In this document: in pieces, positions 8,373 to 16,272 of the stretch
How the letters are laid out: each line of letters starts with the position of its first letter
How positions within the stretch are numbered: the first letter of the stretch is position 1
Assembly (NCBI GenBank): GCA_913060665.1
Contig: CAJXUY010000009.1
Location: forward strand, 62,001-126,000
Source: an uncultured Oleiphilaceae bacterium
Lineage (GTDB): Bacteria > Pseudomonadota > Gammaproteobacteria > Pseudomonadales > Oleiphilaceae
Direction of reading: 5' to 3'
Length of the DNA stretch: 64,000 bases
Program-made: the position numbers and the translations under genes
Notes under the pieces: generated by a model
Seen by the model: only the letters and a program-made list of their open reading frames with translations
What the model was told of the DNA's origin: nothing
Database searches by the model: none

Positions 8373-9062
8373 ATGACTGAAGATCCATTAAAACCCGACT
8401 TTTCAATGGTTATGGCATCATCGGTACATGATATGAAGAACTCTCTCAGTATGCTTTTGCATTCGTTGGAGCTCATAAGCGATGAATTACCTGAAGAGAT
8501 GAAAAAGTCCGGAAAAGTCGCAACACTTCAATATGAAGCCGAAAGGGTTAATAACGACCTTATCCAGCTACTGGGCGTTTATCGCCTAGAAAACGATAAG
8601 CTATCAGTGCACATAGACGAGCATTACATTCGAGACTTTCTTGAAGAACAAGCGGCTCGATATGAGGTACTTCTTAGCTCCCGCTCCATTGCGCTAAGCA
8701 TTGAGTGCGAAGATGACCTGATCGGGTATTTTGATCGAGATATGACGGCCGGCATTATTAACAACACCTTAACCAACGCCGCCCGTTATACTCGTGACAA
8801 AATAACATTGAAAGCTTATCACGACGGTCACAATACAGTCTTCGAAATTACAGATAATGGTACTGGGTACCCTGCCGCTATGTGCAATGCGCCGGGTAAA
8901 ATTTTCAAAGGAATCGATTTCGAAACAGGCAGTACCAGTCTTGGGCTCTACTTTGCCTACCAGGTAGCCCGGCTGCACAAGCAAGGCGACCAGGTAGGTA
9001 GTATAGAGCTTGAAAACGGTGGGGACTTGGGCGGCGGTGTGTTCAGAATTAGTCTGCCATAA
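8373..9062 (+). CDS. Soluble sensor-less histidine kinase
   Basis: A short kinase of 229 residues with no input domain and no membrane helix. The H-box is SSVHDMKNSLS (His19), followed by a helical dimer region, the N-box NNTLTNAARYT near 125-135, the G1 motif DNGTGYP, and the G2-like SLGLYFA. AAGGAA lies before the ATG. It is the last gene of the signalling set that begins at 5803 and probably phosphorylates one or both receivers there. With no own sensor it may take input from a partner, perhaps through the TPR protein. Asp for Glu next to the phosphorylated His (HD rather than HE) is seen in some kinase subfamilies. Confidence 0.85.
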   Translation: MTEDPLKPDFSMVMASSVHDMKNSLSMLLHSLELISDELPEEMKKSGKVATLQYEAERVNNDLIQLLGVYRLENDKLSVHIDEHYIRDFLEEQAARYEVLLSSRSIALSIECEDDLIGYFDRDMTAGIINNTLTNAARYTRDKITLKAYHDGHNTVFEITDNGTGYPAAMCNAPGKIFKGIDFETGSTSLGLYFAYQVARLHKQGDQVGSIELENGGDLGGGVFRISLP

Positions 9063-9145
9063 GTGAAGGGATAAGCCACTAAGCTGGAACAGTTGGCCGT
9101 GTAGACGCAACTCAGACCTAAAGCAGCCATTGTCACCATCGTCTT

Positions 9146-9171
9146 TGTACATGTACTCTCATTGTACGTAC
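9146..9171. promoter_or_regulatory. Paired palindromes upstream of the acyl-CoA dehydrogenase genes
   Basis: A 10-bp palindrome GTACATGTAC at 9147-9156 and an 8-bp palindrome GTACGTAC at 9164-9171, seven bases apart, about 90 bases before the start of the dehydrogenase gene at 9262. The arrangement suits a TetR-like or MarR-like regulator of fatty-acid genes. No regulator gene is adjacent; function is inferred. Confidence 0.35.
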
Positions 9172-9261
9172 ACTCAACCAATAAAGATGCGCTGTTAAGT
9201 ACAGGCGGCATAATAAAACAGGCCACTCTATCGCGTTAAGATTTTAAAGGAAGAATCACCT

Positions 9262-10581
9262 ATGGCAAAAGATACAATCGGGTACGCGCTATCTGCCGTT
9301 AATAAGTTGGCGGGGTCATCGCTGGTCAAAAAACTTAAACTGCAACGCCCAGCGGAAAAAGTTGCCTATATATCAACTCGTACAGGGTTTCAGGTTGTAT
9401 CCACTACAAATGCTAAAGTTCAGCAAGCAAGAGATTTTTTTAAGCCTTCTACGGTAGCCAAAGGGCAACAGGTGGCAGTACTTTTTGACCCCTCCCTTTC
9501 TGAAGATCAGCGTCTGATCAAAGACACCCTTGACCGGTTTTCATCAGGTATAATAAGAGAGTCGGCCCATAACGCTGATAACCACGCTTCTACTCCTGAC
9601 GAGCTCTTTCAGCAAGCTGCCGAGTTAGGCATGCTCGCCTACTCAGTATCAGAAAAGTACGGTGGATACACGGACACGCCATCAACCGTCAATAACCTGA
9701 TTATTGCAGAAGCGCTGGCAACCGGGGATATGGGTATCGCAACCGCACTTCTGTCCACAATCAGTGTCGCTAACATCCTAACGAGATGGGGAACTGAAGA
9801 GCAGAAGTCCAGCTGGCTAACGCCTCTCACGCAGTCTGTTGGTCAATCCGAGTCACTATTCGCAACTGTCGCTATTAATGAGCCGTCTGCTCTATTCAAC
9901 CCCAATAAACTCAAAACAAAGGTGACACCGATAGACGACTGCTATCAACTAAGCGGACAAAAAAGTGCAGTTTTCATAGGTGAGCGAGCAGACTTTTTTC
10001 TCGTCGCCGCGACATCTCCCGGCGGCGACCAAAACCTCTATATTGTGAATAGCGCATTAAAAGGAATTTCAGTTGAGGCAAGTCCAGCAATGGGGCTTAA
10101 AGCAGCCGAGTTATGCACAGTTACCTTTGAGGATGTTACGTTGCCTGCAGGTGCACTTCTTGGCGATGAACATTTCTGCTATCAAACATTTATCGATCTA
10201 ACTAACTTAGCGCACTGTTCATTAGCTATCGGCTGCGGACAGGCGGTTCAGGATTACGTCATTCAATACTGCAACCAGCGGATCGCATTCGGGGAACCCG
10301 TTAGTCACCGTCAATCTGTAGCCTTTATGATCGCAAATATAGGCATTGAGCTTGAGGGAATGAGGCTTCTGACCTACCGAGCGGCTAGCCGAGCCGAGCA
10401 AGGGCTTCCATTTCACCGAGAAGCTTATCTGGCGAAAGTTTTCTGCTCTGACAAGGCAATGGAGATCGGTACCAACAGCGTACAACTCCTAGGCGGTCAC
10501 GGGTTTACCAAAGAGCACCCTGTTGAGCGTTGGTATCGAGATATGAGGTCGGTCGCCATTTTGTATGGGTTACATGCTTAA
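9262..10581 (+). CDS. Acyl-CoA dehydrogenase family protein
   Basis: FAD-dependent acyl-CoA dehydrogenase fold, 439 residues: an N-terminal extension of about 75 residues, the helical N-domain from about 85 (EDQRLIKDTLDRF), the beta middle domain (FATVAINEPSALF onward), and the C-terminal helical domain with LLGGHGFTKEHPVERWYRD. The protein ends with AILYGLHA, where most family members have the YEGT-type motif that carries the catalytic Glu and then 15-20 more residues. The usual Thr-Glu-Pro of the FAD loop is also changed to Asn-Glu-Pro. So it may be a variant with a base elsewhere or a non-dehydrogenating homologue. AAAGGAAGA precedes the ATG. The next gene, 93 bases on, is a second family member; the two could form a hetero-oligomer. 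Confidence 0.85.
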   Translation: MAKDTIGYALSAVNKLAGSSLVKKLKLQRPAEKVAYISTRTGFQVVSTTNAKVQQARDFFKPSTVAKGQQVAVLFDPSLSEDQRLIKDTLDRFSSGIIRESAHNADNHASTPDELFQQAAELGMLAYSVSEKYGGYTDTPSTVNNLIIAEALATGDMGIATALLSTISVANILTRWGTEEQKSSWLTPLTQSVGQSESLFATVAINEPSALFNPNKLKTKVTPIDDCYQLSGQKSAVFIGERADFFLVAATSPGGDQNLYIVNSALKGISVEASPAMGLKAAELCTVTFEDVTLPAGALLGDEHFCYQTFIDLTNLAHCSLAIGCGQAVQDYVIQYCNQRIAFGEPVSHRQSVAFMIANIGIELEGMRLLTYRAASRAEQGLPFHREAYLAKVFCSDKAMEIGTNSVQLLGGHGFTKEHPVERWYRDMRSVAILYGLHA

Positions 10582-10612
10582 ATAGTAACCCATTAACTTC
10601 AACGAGCAATGG

Positions 10613-10637
10613 CCTCCACCCTCGCGGGAGTGGCAGA
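10613..10637. repeat. Diverged copy of a REP-like repeat
   Basis: The segment around CTCGCGGGAGTGGCAG resembles the better copy at 43526 (CTTCGCGGGAATGACAG) with three differences and forms an imperfect CCAC/GTGG stem. It lies between the two acyl-CoA dehydrogenase genes. This is the weakest member of the group. Confidence 0.35.
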
Positions 10638-10674
10638 AAAACAAGTTAAATGCGTTTAACACAGGACGTAAAAC

Positions 10675-11886
10675 ATGAATTTTGAGATACCTCGTAAATT
10701 TAATGCCCTCATCAATCAAGCTCAACAGGTCGCGGTAGAAGTTTTTCGGCCGATTTCACGAAAGTATGATGTAGCAGAGCACGAATACCCTGTTGAGCTC
10801 GACATGCTCGCATCCATCATGGACGGCATGAATGATGGCGATATTAAGGGTGGCGCAGGCGCTGCAAAATTAAGGCAAGGCAACGACGGAGAAACATCAA
10901 GCGGCGTAAAGAACGGTAGCAATATGGCAACGATATTAGGCTTAACAGAACTCTGTTGGGGAGATGTCGGGCTCGCACTAAGTCTGCCTAGGCAGGGTCT
11001 TGGAAACGCAGCAATAGCCGCCGTAGCAAACGAAGAGCAACTTAACCGTTATAAAAATACCTGGGCGGCCATGGCCATTACAGAACCAGAAGCAGGCTCT
11101 GACTCCGCCAATATTAAGACGACCGCAAAGCTTGATGGTGACGCGTACGTTATCAATGGCGAAAAGATATTCATCACAGCAGGAGATCGATGTGATGCAA
11201 TTGTCGTATGGGCCTCGCTAAACAAGAAGCTCGGCCGTGCCGCTATCAAATCATTTGTCATCGAAAAAGGGACGCCAGGCATGCAACTTGTTCGATTAGA
11301 CAAAAAATTAGGCATAAAAGCATCAGACACCGCTACAATTCGATTCGACAACTGTAGAGTGCCAAAAGAAAACTTACTGGGAAACCCTGAAATTGATACT
11401 CAGAAGGGTTTTGGCGGCGTCATGCAAACATTTGATAACACCCGCCCAGTTGTTGCCGCAATGGCTGTCGGACTGGCACGGGCATCCATTGAGCTGACTC
11501 AAACGTTTCTCAAATCTGCAGGCGTGATTGCTGACTATGCCGCGCCTATCAATAACTCTTTGTCTAGCGAAGCTGAGCTCTACCGAATGGAAGCCGACTT
11601 GGAAGCTGCTCGCCTACTAACCTTAAAGGCTGCCTGGATGGCCGATAACGGCCTTCCAAACTCTAAAGAAGCCTCAATGGCCAAAGCCAAAGCAGGCCGA
11701 ACCGCCAATAGCATTACGTTAAAATGCGCAGAGCTATGTTCTATTGTCGGTTATAGTGAATCATATTTATTAGAGAAATGGGCTAGGGATTCGAAAATAT
11801 TAGACATATTTGAGGGTACTCAACAAATTCAACAGCTCATTGTTGCCAGGCGCATGCTAGGGAAGAGTTCAACTGAATTAAAATAG
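10675..11886 (+). CDS. Acyl-CoA dehydrogenase
   Basis: A 403-residue FAD enzyme of beta-oxidation type that oxidises acyl-CoA to 2-enoyl-CoA. The FAD loop AITEPEAGSDSA is near residues 138-149, the middle domain strand KIFITAGDRCD follows, and the C-terminal domain ends with DIFEGTQQIQQL, whose Glu (about residue 380) is at the position of the catalytic base of medium-chain dehydrogenases. A stretch near residues 55-85 is longer and more polar than usual (KGGAGAAKLRQGNDGE). AGGA stands before the ATG. It follows another family member whose own catalytic motif is lost, so this gene likely supplies the active site if the two act together. Confidence 0.92.
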   Translation: MNFEIPRKFNALINQAQQVAVEVFRPISRKYDVAEHEYPVELDMLASIMDGMNDGDIKGGAGAAKLRQGNDGETSSGVKNGSNMATILGLTELCWGDVGLALSLPRQGLGNAAIAAVANEEQLNRYKNTWAAMAITEPEAGSDSANIKTTAKLDGDAYVINGEKIFITAGDRCDAIVVWASLNKKLGRAAIKSFVIEKGTPGMQLVRLDKKLGIKASDTATIRFDNCRVPKENLLGNPEIDTQKGFGGVMQTFDNTRPVVAAMAVGLARASIELTQTFLKSAGVIADYAAPINNSLSSEAELYRMEADLEAARLLTLKAAWMADNGLPNSKEASMAKAKAGRTANSITLKCAELCSIVGYSESYLLEKWARDSKILDIFEGTQQIQQLIVARRMLGKSSTELK

Positions 11887-11961
11887 ATATTTTGCTGCCA
11901 TTATCGATGATAAACTGTGAAACCTTGTAAAAACCACTTCTAAATGCTCACTTATCACTCA

Positions 11962-11997
11962 GTCGCAAAAGCTTCGTTATGCGACTATTGTTATAAT
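11962..11997 (+). promoter_or_regulatory. Inverted repeat and -10 like hexamer before the GGDEF gene
   Basis: GTCGCA (11962-11967) and TGCGAC (11980-11985) form a 6-bp inverted repeat, and a perfect TATAAT stands at 11992-11997, 80 bases before the ATG at 12077. No good -35 box is seen 17 bases upstream, where the repeat lies instead; an activator or repressor site overlapping the promoter is possible. Confidence 0.35.
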
Positions 11998-12076
11998 ACG
12001 AGCTACATAATTCTTATAGTTTAAATTCGCCTGCCGAACAACACACTGCTCAGTCAGGTCTTTGGAGTACCATTCT

Positions 12077-13216
12077 ATGTCACTGCCTGAAGGATATCGG
12101 TGGGATAATCAGGAAAAGAAACTTCGTTTTTTTGGCAACGAAGGCATTCTTCTGTGGAAAAACCCTACACTGTTCAATATGCTTAACCCATTAATTGACC
12201 AGTTAGGCGAAAGCTTCTATTTCCTATTGGTAGCGTACGAAGCTTCAGAGGGTGCCGCAGACAATTACAACTACATAGCCACACGTAAAAACAGCAATTT
12301 TGAACAAGGGTTTAGCCAATGGACAGAGGTCGTCAGAAACGCTGGCTGGGGGTCTGTATCCCTAACCTCGATAGACTGGCCAGGTAAAGAAATAACGCTT
12401 GAAATAGAAGATCCATTCGAGCTCGTCATCCGTCAGACCCAAAATGTAAGTGATAACCTACCCCTTGTTTGCGGCAAGGCTTCCGGTATATTTAGTATCG
12501 CAATGAACTGCAACATGCGAGCGATCGTCACCAGTATTGAAACCCGTAACAACCGAAAATATGCCACTATTCAAGTATCACAATCAGATGCAACGCTAAA
12601 ATCTGAATTAGAACAATTGGACGAACGAGCAGGCCATACTCGTTACGAGCACCTTCAAATACTCAATAAAAACCTTCAAGAAACACAAACAGAACTTGAA
12701 GAGGCTAATAGAAGGCTTACCGAGCTCGCCATTAAAGATGATTTAACAGGCGCCTTTAATCGGCGTTACTTTATTGCTCAGGCCTCGCAGCACCACAGCT
12801 ATCAAGTACGCTATAAAATGCCAGTATCAGTGATGATGTTAGATATAGATCACTTTAAAAAGATAAACGATACCTACGGCCACCAAGCCGGTGACCTTTC
12901 ACTCGTCGAGTTTGCCAGTGCCTGTAGTGACAACCTCAGGGGCACCGACATGTTTAGTCGACTTGGAGGGGAAGAGTTCGCGATATCAATGCCCGGTCTA
13001 AATTTAAGTCACGCGACCCAAACTGCAGAGAAAATTCGACAACTTATTGAACAGTTAGATATCAATATCACGGGCAATGAATCTATCAATTTCACCGTCA
13101 GTATTGGCGTTGTAGAGATGCAGCAGAAAGAGTCCCTTGAAAGTGCATTGAGCAGGGCCGATAAAGCACTTTACGCAGCCAAGCGAAGTGGGCGAAATCG
13201 AGTAGTATCGGTTTAA
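12077..13216 (+). CDS. Diguanylate cyclase (GGDEF) with novel-looking N-terminal region
   Basis: Makes cyclic di-GMP from GTP. The C-terminal GGDEF domain (about 215-378) has the active motif RLGGEEFAIS, metal ligand region MLDIDHFKKINDTYGH, and the inhibitory-site motif RGTD five residues before the signature, so product inhibition is likely. The first 185 residues are soluble and match no sensor domain that I know; a coiled coil (about 185-220, LNKNLQETQTELEEANRRL) links the parts. I chose the ATG at 12077 with GGAG nine bases before it; a TTG five codons upstream overlaps that ribosome site. It stands alone between acyl-CoA dehydrogenase and phosphatase genes. Confidence 0.9.
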   Translation: MSLPEGYRWDNQEKKLRFFGNEGILLWKNPTLFNMLNPLIDQLGESFYFLLVAYEASEGAADNYNYIATRKNSNFEQGFSQWTEVVRNAGWGSVSLTSIDWPGKEITLEIEDPFELVIRQTQNVSDNLPLVCGKASGIFSIAMNCNMRAIVTSIETRNNRKYATIQVSQSDATLKSELEQLDERAGHTRYEHLQILNKNLQETQTELEEANRRLTELAIKDDLTGAFNRRYFIAQASQHHSYQVRYKMPVSVMMLDIDHFKKINDTYGHQAGDLSLVEFASACSDNLRGTDMFSRLGGEEFAISMPGLNLSHATQTAEKIRQLIEQLDINITGNESINFTVSIGVVEMQQKESLESALSRADKALYAAKRSGRNRVVSV

Positions 13217-13561
13217 TCTGAGTCATTGTGAATCAGGTTATAGCTAATATTCATAACCTACATAGCAAGCATAAGTAGCCTATACCTAAAACAAAAACGT
13301 TTTTCACGCTAACCAACCCTAAACAATTGTTTATACTCCTACCGTTTAATGTAAACCTCATGCTGCAATAAACCTCGCTAAAATATGAGATTTGCAACCC
13401 TATAACCATAGATGCAGCGGTTCGCCCTACGGACCCTTAATGCTAAACATTAAAATATCTGCAATAAAAAATTAAGATAAATGTCATAGTCAATATGTAC
13501 TGTTAAGTCGATGACTGGCACTCGTTCAGGACAAATATAACAGCAACAAAGCATCAACTTA
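13217..13561. other. Non-coding region before phoX
   Basis: No gene is visible. It holds a hairpin AGGTTAT/ATAACCT at 13235-13259 just after the GGDEF gene (no T-run, so a weak terminator at best), a 12-bp palindrome AAAAACGTTTTT at 13293-13304, and one half of a Pho-box-like sequence (ATGTCAT at 13481-13487) without a good second half. The phoX promoter should be here but I cannot place it. Confidence 0.5.
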
Positions 13562-15487
13562 ATGAGAGATACGACCATGGCACAAGATGATAAAAGCGTT
13601 TTGGATAACGCTCAGCTGCATGATGAAATTGAAAACACGCCATCTAATAATTCTGGTAACCGACCATTTTCCTCTGTATTAGAAGCTAACATGACACGCC
13701 GAAAAGTAATGGCCGGTAGCTTAACAGTTGCTGCAACAGCATTCCTTGCGCCAACAGCAAACGCTGGCTGGGGCTGGAGACACAAACGCCCTAACGAAGA
13801 GTTGGTCGGTTTTAAACCTGTCGCCATCGCAGACGTTATTGATACAACCATGCCAACCATTTCAGACGACTACGAATACCAAGTACTTGCACCTTGGGGC
13901 ACACCAATTGAGCCAGGTGCAACGGAAGAGTATAAGGGCGACCCAAGCATGCGCCCAACATCAGCTCAAGCTGCATTACAAACGGGTTTGGGGCACGATG
14001 GAATGTGGTTCTTCCCTATGGATCAACGTCATTCTCAGGAATATGGTCATGGCTACCGTATGCGTAACGACATGGGCATGCTATGTGTTAACCACGAATT
14101 TGGTACAAATGGACACGCTCTAGGCAAGTCTTCGCCAGAAAGCTTGGAAGACGTGCGTTTATCTCAAAACGTTCATGGTGTTTCTGTACTTAAAGTCAAA
14201 AAAACACACCGTAAAGGCTGGGAAGTTGTTAAGAGCAAGCATACTCGCCGTATAACAGCAAACACACCTGTTACCTTCTCTGGCCCAGCAGCAAACTCAG
14301 AATTGCTTCAAAACCTTAACGGAAACATTGCTCTCGGTACAATCAACAATTGTGGTTCAGGTGCAACACCTTGGGGAACATTCTTAACATGTGAAGAAAA
14401 TTTCAACGGTTACTTCGGTGCAACAGGCATCTTTAACCCAACGGAAGAACAACAGCGTTACGGCTTCTCAGAAAATGGTTTTGGTTATGGCTGGCACAAC
14501 TTTGACAAGCGCTTTGATCTCACTGATGAAGATTATGAAAATGAGCAAAATCGTTTCGGTTGGATTGTAGAGATCGACCCTTTCGACGGAACACAAAAGC
14601 CGGTTAAGCGCACAGGACTTGGTCGAGTTAAACATGAAGCTATCGCCATCGCCGAAAGTGGTAATGGTCGTATTGCGGCTTACATGGGTGATGATCAACG
14701 TTTTGATTACTGCTACAAATATGTTTCAGACAAGTCATGGAAAAATGCAATTGCTGATGGTGAAAGCCCACTAGATAACGGTAGCCTTTACGTTGCTAAG
14801 TTTAACGAAGATGGTACCGGTGAATGGATGGAGTTAACCATCAACAACCCTGTTCTTTCTGCTCGCTTTGACTCTCAAGCTGATGTATTGATCTATACAC
14901 GTGTCGCAGCCGATTTACTGGGCGCAACCCCAATGGATCGTCCAGAATGGACAACAATTGGTACTAGCGGTGAAGTATTCTGGACTTGCACCAACAACAG
15001 TCAGAGAACAGAAACCAACGCAGCCAACTCTGAAGCGCCTAATAGTGATGGCCATATCATTCGTACGAAAGATGCTGATGATCATATGGGTACCACATTC
15101 ACATGGGATACTTACATTATCGCTTCAACAACGCGTGGTACAGAAGGTGTATTTACCGATCCTGATGCTGCATGGGCTGATCCATATGGCCGTCTATTTA
15201 TCGGTACTGATGGCGGTCAACCAGATGGACTACAAGATCAACTTGTTGTTTTTGATACCACAAAAGAAACACCAGAACCTAAGCGTCTATTGGTTGGCGT
15301 CAGCAGTGATGAAATTACGGGGTTCACAGTTACACCCGATCAACGCACTGCATTTATCAACATTCAGCACCCTGGAAATGGTGATCCGTCAGCAACGAAC
15401 TTCCCAGCTTCATATGATGGTACAACTATTCCACGCGACTGTACGCTCGTTATCACGCGTAAAGACGGTGGCATCATTGGTTCTTAA
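13562..15487 (+). CDS. phoX: PhoX-family alkaline phosphatase, Tat-exported
   Basis: A 641-residue protein of the PhoX (former DUF839) family, metal-dependent phosphatases of the periplasm or outside that release phosphate from organic esters. A Tat signal is visible: TRRKVM at about 45-50, a weak hydrophobic run, and an ANA cleavage site near 68. The n-region is unusually long. The body shows family features such as WGTFLTCEENFNGYFG, GRVKHEAIAI, and an Asp/Gly-rich later part. ATG at 13562 or 13577 are both possible; neither has a strong ribosome site. The gene stands directly before tatABC, which makes the machinery for its export. Pho control is likely for the family but no clear Pho box is seen. 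Confidence 0.9.
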   Translation: MRDTTMAQDDKSVLDNAQLHDEIENTPSNNSGNRPFSSVLEANMTRRKVMAGSLTVAATAFLAPTANAGWGWRHKRPNEELVGFKPVAIADVIDTTMPTISDDYEYQVLAPWGTPIEPGATEEYKGDPSMRPTSAQAALQTGLGHDGMWFFPMDQRHSQEYGHGYRMRNDMGMLCVNHEFGTNGHALGKSSPESLEDVRLSQNVHGVSVLKVKKTHRKGWEVVKSKHTRRITANTPVTFSGPAANSELLQNLNGNIALGTINNCGSGATPWGTFLTCEENFNGYFGATGIFNPTEEQQRYGFSENGFGYGWHNFDKRFDLTDEDYENEQNRFGWIVEIDPFDGTQKPVKRTGLGRVKHEAIAIAESGNGRIAAYMGDDQRFDYCYKYVSDKSWKNAIADGESPLDNGSLYVAKFNEDGTGEWMELTINNPVLSARFDSQADVLIYTRVAADLLGATPMDRPEWTTIGTSGEVFWTCTNNSQRTETNAANSEAPNSDGHIIRTKDADDHMGTTFTWDTYIIASTTRGTEGVFTDPDAAWADPYGRLFIGTDGGQPDGLQDQLVVFDTTKETPEPKRLLVGVSSDEITGFTVTPDQRTAFINIQHPGNGDPSATNFPASYDGTTIPRDCTLVITRKDGGIIGS

Positions 15488-15520
15488 GTAAATATAAGGA
15501 GAATAGAACAAGGAGGTTCA

Positions 15521-15626
15521 AGCAGTGTGTTGCCAGTATCGCTGGTAAAGGAACTATATTTTATCGTGTAGAGCGAAAAAGTAAGCCCTCCAAGGACGTG
15601 GAGCGCACACTGCTTTATTTTTATAT
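15521..15626 (+). ncRNA. Branched stem structure with U-tail between phoX and tatA
   Basis: The arms AGCAGTGTG (15521-15529) and CACACTGCT (15606-15614) pair perfectly over nine bases and are followed by TTATTTTTAT, as in an intrinsic terminator. The 76 bases between them contain two more hairpins: CCAG-TATCG-CTGG at 15533-15545 and CTCCA-AGGACG-TGGAG at 15588-15603. That is more structure than a terminator needs. It could be the phoX terminator, a processed small RNA, or a leader controlling tatABC. No known RNA class was recognised. Confidence 0.5.
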
Positions 15627-15677
15627 AAGGCAAGAGTTAGTAAACACGTATTCATACAACTATCCGAGGAGTTTCCG

Positions 15678-15884
15678 ATGGGGATTAGTCCAACTCAGTT
15701 AATTATCATTTTAGTTATTGTTGCACTGGTATTCGGCACCAAGAAATTACGCAATATGGGCGGCGATTTAGGCGGTGCGATCAGAGGGTTCAAAAAAGCT
15801 GTGAATGAAGGTGACCAGACAAAAGAAGCACAAGATGCGCCTTTCATTGATAGCACACCACAGACAAATAAAAATCCTGTTTAA
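15678..15884 (+). CDS. tatA: Sec-independent translocase subunit TatA
   Basis: Pore-forming subunit of the twin-arginine translocase, which moves folded proteins across the inner membrane. It has the standard plan: one N-terminal membrane helix ([16 protein letters not shown]), the [10 protein letters not shown] hinge, an amphipathic helix ([15 protein letters not shown]) and a short polar tail. At 68 residues it is on the short side but complete. GAGGAGTTTCCG precedes the ATG. First gene of tatABC (14-base gap to tatB), after phoX and the structured element. Confidence 0.95.
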   Translation: MGISPTQLIIILVIVALVFGTKKLRNMGGDLGGAIRGFKKAVNEGDQTKEAQDAPFIDSTPQTNKNPV

Positions 15885-15898
15885 GGGTCCATAAAACA

Positions 15899-16252
15899 AT
15901 GTTTGATATCGGAGTTCTTGAGTTATTCATTATCGCAGTAATCGCCCTATTGGTTCTAGGACCTGACCGTTTACCCAAAGCGGCACAACAAGCCGGTCGT
16001 TGGATTGGCCGCGGTAAACAGATTATGAGTCAGTGGTCGGACGAGATAAATAGACAAGTTGAGAATGAGGAGCTGAGAACGCAGTTAAAGGAACAAACAG
16101 CCCTGAAACAACTCGATTCGGAAGTCAGCTCAATAAACAAGTCACTTAGTCAGTCTTTATCGGGTAACTCTTTCAGCAACAAAGACCGTACAGTTACGAG
16201 CACACCGATAACGAATGATTCAAAACCTGAAGAGAATAAATTGTCTGCTTAG
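15899..16252 (+). CDS. tatB: Sec-independent translocase subunit TatB
   Basis: TatB forms the substrate-recognising complex with TatC. The N-terminal helix with the typical MFDIGVLELFIIAVIALLV start and the LGPDRLPKAA hinge distinguishes it from TatA. A longer amphipathic and charged part follows (KQIMSQWSDEINRQVENEEL), then a Ser/Thr-rich tail; 117 residues. It lies 14 bases after tatA and 20 bases before tatC, in the usual order. Confidence 0.95.
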   Translation: MFDIGVLELFIIAVIALLVLGPDRLPKAAQQAGRWIGRGKQIMSQWSDEINRQVENEELRTQLKEQTALKQLDSEVSSINKSLSQSLSGNSFSNKDRTVTSTPITNDSKPEENKLSA

Positions 16253-16272
16253 GTATAGTTGGATAACAGGGT

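Noticed and set aside
13293-13304. Palindrome AAAAACGTTTTT before phoX
   Set aside because: A low-complexity palindrome in an AT-rich gap; no repeated copy or partner site.
13481-13500. Pho-box-like sequence before phoX
   Set aside because: Only one half-site (ATGTCAT) fits; the second repeat is too poor to call a PhoB site.
14901-15491. A 196-codon plus-strand frame overlapping phoX
   Set aside because: It is a shadow in another phase of phoX, has no ribosome site and its product has no sensible domain or composition.
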